In this document: positions 50,083-52,489 of the stretch, piece by piece
Position numbering within the stretch: position 1 is the stretch's first letter
How the letters are laid out: every line of letters begins with the position of its first letter
Assembly: GCA_026708385.1 (NCBI GenBank)
Contig: JAPOVA010000004.1
Location: forward strand, 1-52,489
Reading direction: 5' to 3'
Length of the DNA stretch: 52,489 bases
Source of the DNA: Simkaniaceae bacterium
GTDB taxonomy: Bacteria > Chlamydiota > Chlamydiia > Chlamydiales > Simkaniaceae
Notes under the pieces: generated by a model
Told to the model about the DNA's origin: nothing
Seen by the model: only the letters and a program-made list of their open reading frames with translations
Database searches by the model: none
Translations under genes and position numbers: made by a program

Positions 50083-52489
50083 CTACGTCCGAAGAAGTTC
50101 CAGTACGTCTTCCCATGTCAGTTTGGTAACCGCTTCATCATCACAACTAACGATCTTCTTGACGATGCCCTTTTTCTTGTTCTGCATCTCGACGATCTTC
50201 TCCTCAATCGTATCGAGCGTAACGAGCTTATAGACAGACACTTTCTCTTTTTGCCCGATTCTGTATACCCTGTCGGTTGCTTGATTTTCAACGGCGGGGT
50301 TCCACCACATATCATAGTGAATCACCGTGTCCGCACCGACAAGATTGAGCCCCGTTCCCCCCGCCTTTAGGGAGACGAGAAAAACGGAAATGGCGGGATC
50401 CTCATTGAAGCGTTTCACCGTTTCCAACCGATCTTTGCTCGCCCCGTCCAGGTAGGCAAACCGAATCCCCAACCTCTCAAAATCGGTCTGCATGATCCGC
50501 AACATTTTCGTATATTGAGAGAAAATGACGCTCTTGTGATTCCCCTCGATCAATGTCTCCAAGAGCTCGAGCAACATGTCATACTTTGCCGAATCACCGG
50601 GTTCCGCTCTTTCCTTGGCAAAAATAGCGGGATGACAACAGATCTGCTTCAGGCGGGTAAGCGTCGCCAAAACATGGATCTGTACTTTGTCGAATCCGTC
50701 TCGTTCCACCAGTTTGACAAGTTCATCCCGTGCAGATTTGGCATAGGATCGGTAAAGCTCTTTTTGCGTACCCGTAAGTTGCGTATGGTAGATGTTTTCC
50801 GAAAGGGGGGGTACCTCATCGAGCACGTCCTCCTTCATGCGACGGAGAATAAAAGGGGCCACCTTCTTCCGGAGATAGGTCAGATGTTTCACCTGTTCTT
50901 TCCCTACACTACGTAGGTATCTCTCCACAAACCGTTCATAACTTCCCAGAAATCCCGGCATGAGAAAATCAAAAAGACTCCATAGTTCTTCCAACGCATT
51001 TTCGATCGGTGTTCCTGATAAGACGAGACGGTGTTGCGCTTTGATCCGCTTGACCGACTTTGCGTTCCTCGTGCCACGATTCTTGATGTGTTGCGCCTCA
51101 TCCAAAATCATATAGGAAAACCGGATCGACTCGTACGGTTCGATATCCTTTTGCAAGAGGCTGTAAGAGGTGATCACCACATCGTATCTCATCGCGTTCT
51201 CAATCAATCGCTTCCGTTGCGCAGGCATCCCGTCGATAACCAGAACACGCAGATCGGGGTTGAATTTATGACACTCTTCTTTCCAGTTGTAGACGAGAGA
51301 AGTGGGACATACCACAAGTGCCGGTTCGGTTGCTCGGGCCAGGTGTTGCGTTATGGCGACCAATGCCTGCACCGTCTTGCCCAACCCCATATCGTCGGCT
51401 AAAATGCCACTTAAGTACATGAACCTAAGTCTTTCAAGCCATCGAATTCCCTCTATCTGGTAATTTCTGAGCGTTGCCCGGATCTTTTCCGGAACGGGGG
51501 AAAAAGTGAGTTGCTTCTCTCCGAGCATCTGTTTCCTTATATCCCGTAAGCGACGTGTCATGCGAAAGGTGACGGGCAGACCCTCAAAACTCTTCTCATC
51601 TATGTTGGCAAGACTCCAGAGGGCCCTCTTTACGGTCATGTTTTCCAACTTTTCAATGCCCATCTCATCAAAAAGCCGGATCACCTCATTCATCTCTTTG
51701 AGATCGAAGGCAAGAACCGTTTTCGGCATGCCCTCCCCCCCTTCTTTCTCCAAGTAGGAACGTCCCGATACGATGCGATCCCACATGCAATCGACCCGCA
51801 CCCCTTGAAGAGGACCTTTCACTTCAAGTGCGATTTCGTAGTTTGACGGTTGCGGAGTCTCGGAAAGAGTTACCGTAAATTCCGTGGACTCGTAAATGAA
51901 CCGATCGAGCAGGTTTCTGGGACAGTTGAAACGGACTCGATCTCGAAAACGGGGAATGACCAAGGTCATAAAGTCGATAATCTTCTTGTCCGTTTTGGTA
52001 CAGTAAACGTGGGTCTCCGGATTAAAGAGAAATTCACAAAAGAGTTCTTCTGCCAGTTCGCGCTCTTCCGTCAGGTTACGTGCCGTGATCCCCTCCCTTC
52101 CGGTAAAGGAAACCACATGTTCGTAATCCGACTCTTTGAGTGAGTAGGGTACGACCCTCTCCCCGTATCGAAACAAAAGAGAAGCTTCCAACTCTCCGTT
52201 TAAAAAAGAGAGATTACAGATCGCTTCCGGCTTTCCTTCGAAAGGAAGGGTCGTAAAATGGTTTGAGAGATCATGCGTGTCAACCTCCGCAAACAGACGG
52301 AGCTGCGGTAGCGCGTGTTCGACAAAGGTTCCGAAAAGGGGCTCCGGAATCGTCATGTCCCGGATCGGTATCAAGGAACGCAGGTGTTTTCTGGTGAGTT
52401 TTTCATCGAACCGGTAGTAGATGTCCTCGTAAATCAAGCCGGGCGTCTCGCACTCGATCAATTCCGCATCTTCCGGTGCAATCGTTTCG
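50083..52489 (-). CDS. SNF2-family helicase (5' end beyond the window)
   Basis: At least 801 codons, open to the window edge, so the N-terminus is missing. The SNF2 ATPase domain is complete: YLSGILADDMGLGKTVQALV (Walker A), VVCPTSLVYNWKEE, VITSYSLLQKD, ILDEAQHIKNRGT (DEAQ box), RLVLSGTPIENALEELWSLF, then helicase C with VIFSQYTKMLRIMQ, YLDGASKDR, VFLVSLKAGGTGLNLV and NPAVENQATDRVYRIGQKEK. An ATP-driven translocase acting on DNA or DNA-protein complexes. Chlamydiae usually encode one or two such proteins; the upstream part visible here resembles their conserved N-terminal domain. Confidence 0.94.
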   Translation of the reverse strand, partial: ETIAPEDAELIECETPGLIYEDIYYRFDEKLTRKHLRSLIPIRDMTIPEPLFGTFVEHALPQLRLFAEVDTHDLSNHFTTLPFEGKPEAICNLSFLNGELEASLLFRYGERVVPYSLKESDYEHVVSFTGREGITARNLTEERELAEELFCEFLFNPETHVYCTKTDKKIIDFMTLVIPRFRDRVRFNCPRNLLDRFIYESTEFTVTLSETPQPSNYEIALEVKGPLQGVRVDCMWDRIVSGRSYLEKEGGEGMPKTVLAFDLKEMNEVIRLFDEMGIEKLENMTVKRALWSLANIDEKSFEGLPVTFRMTRRLRDIRKQMLGEKQLTFSPVPEKIRATLRNYQIEGIRWLERLRFMYLSGILADDMGLGKTVQALVAITQHLARATEPALVVCPTSLVYNWKEECHKFNPDLRVLVIDGMPAQRKRLIENAMRYDVVITSYSLLQKDIEPYESIRFSYMILDEAQHIKNRGTRNAKSVKRIKAQHRLVLSGTPIENALEELWSLFDFLMPGFLGSYERFVERYLRSVGKEQVKHLTYLRKKVAPFILRRMKEDVLDEVPPLSENIYHTQLTGTQKELYRSYAKSARDELVKLVERDGFDKVQIHVLATLTRLKQICCHPAIFAKERAEPGDSAKYDMLLELLETLIEGNHKSVIFSQYTKMLRIMQTDFERLGIRFAYLDGASKDRLETVKRFNEDPAISVFLVSLKAGGTGLNLVGADTVIHYDMWWNPAVENQATDRVYRIGQKEKVSVYKLVTLDTIEEKIVEMQNKKKGIVKKIVSCDDEAVTKLTWEDVLELLRT

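Noticed and set aside
1-52489. CRISPR array or complete insertion sequence
   Set aside because: No regularly spaced short repeats with unique spacers were seen, and no intact transposase with terminal inverted repeats; direct repeats present are within coding regions.

Overview
The window looks like a stretch of a Chlamydiota (chlamydia-like, obligate intracellular) chromosome. The support is indirect but consistent: a DUF1207 protein (a family I know mainly from chlamydiae) in an operon with a TyrP-type aromatic amino acid permease, a tight aroB-aroA-aroK-aroC cluster, a chlamydial-style NtrC-class regulator, an SNF2 helicase of the type chlamydiae carry, paired DUF502 membrane proteins, and many host-interaction-style genes (ankyrin repeats, a leucine-rich protein, proteins with the two-lobed hydrophobic profile of Inc proteins). 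The G+C content looks close to one half by eye, higher than in most described chlamydiae. Genus cannot be read from this sequence.

Layout. 1-1.2 kb: a window-edge Inc-like gene whose start is ACG, a doubtful hydrophobic ORF, and a small coiled-coil gene with a strong promoter. 1.4-8.8 kb: a complete, tightly overlapping trpE-G-D-C-F-B-A operon followed by DAHP synthase. 8.8-14.7 kb: an Inc-like membrane protein with an internal 71-residue duplication, tyrP plus a DUF1207 gene, a divergent sigma-54 activator with a degenerate receiver, and a HAD phosphatase. 15 kb: tRNA-Leu(CAA) and a tRNA-like remnant. 15.2-28.2 kb: an accessory region with an LRR-like protein, a hypermutable C-tract, ankyrin proteins, a lipoprotein, a secreted APH-fold pseudokinase candidate, and intact and broken members of two linked families (HTH_Tnp_1-like double-HTH proteins and Inc-like proteins). 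28.3-32.4 kb: aroB-A-K-C. 32.5-39.8 kb: a second accessory region with two ankyrin genes (one chimeric), a secreted-type helical protein, an AT-rich gap, a frameshifted HTH-Inc fusion, a transposase remnant and an acidic-repeat protein. 40-43.5 kb: two DUF502 genes, RNase R and tRNA-Leu(TAG). 43.6-48.8 kb: two very large Cys/His-rich modular proteins with no family I recognise. 49-52.5 kb: an intact Inc-like gene and the 3' part of an SNF2 helicase gene.

How the genes work together. DAHP synthase, AroB, AroA, AroK and AroC supply five of the seven shikimate steps to chorismate (3-dehydroquinase and shikimate dehydrogenase are not here), and TrpE-G-D-C-F-B-A convert chorismate to tryptophan. 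With TyrP importing aromatic amino acids, the bacterium probably has both a synthesis and a salvage route, which matters for an intracellular bacterium facing host tryptophan starvation. The accessory regions look like a nursery for secreted effectors, with duplication, fusion, frameshift and truncation visible at several loci.

The strongest candidates for something undescribed are the Cys/His supermodule pair at 43.6-48.8 kb and the recurrent HTH / Inc-like pairing at 25-27 kb and 37-38 kb.
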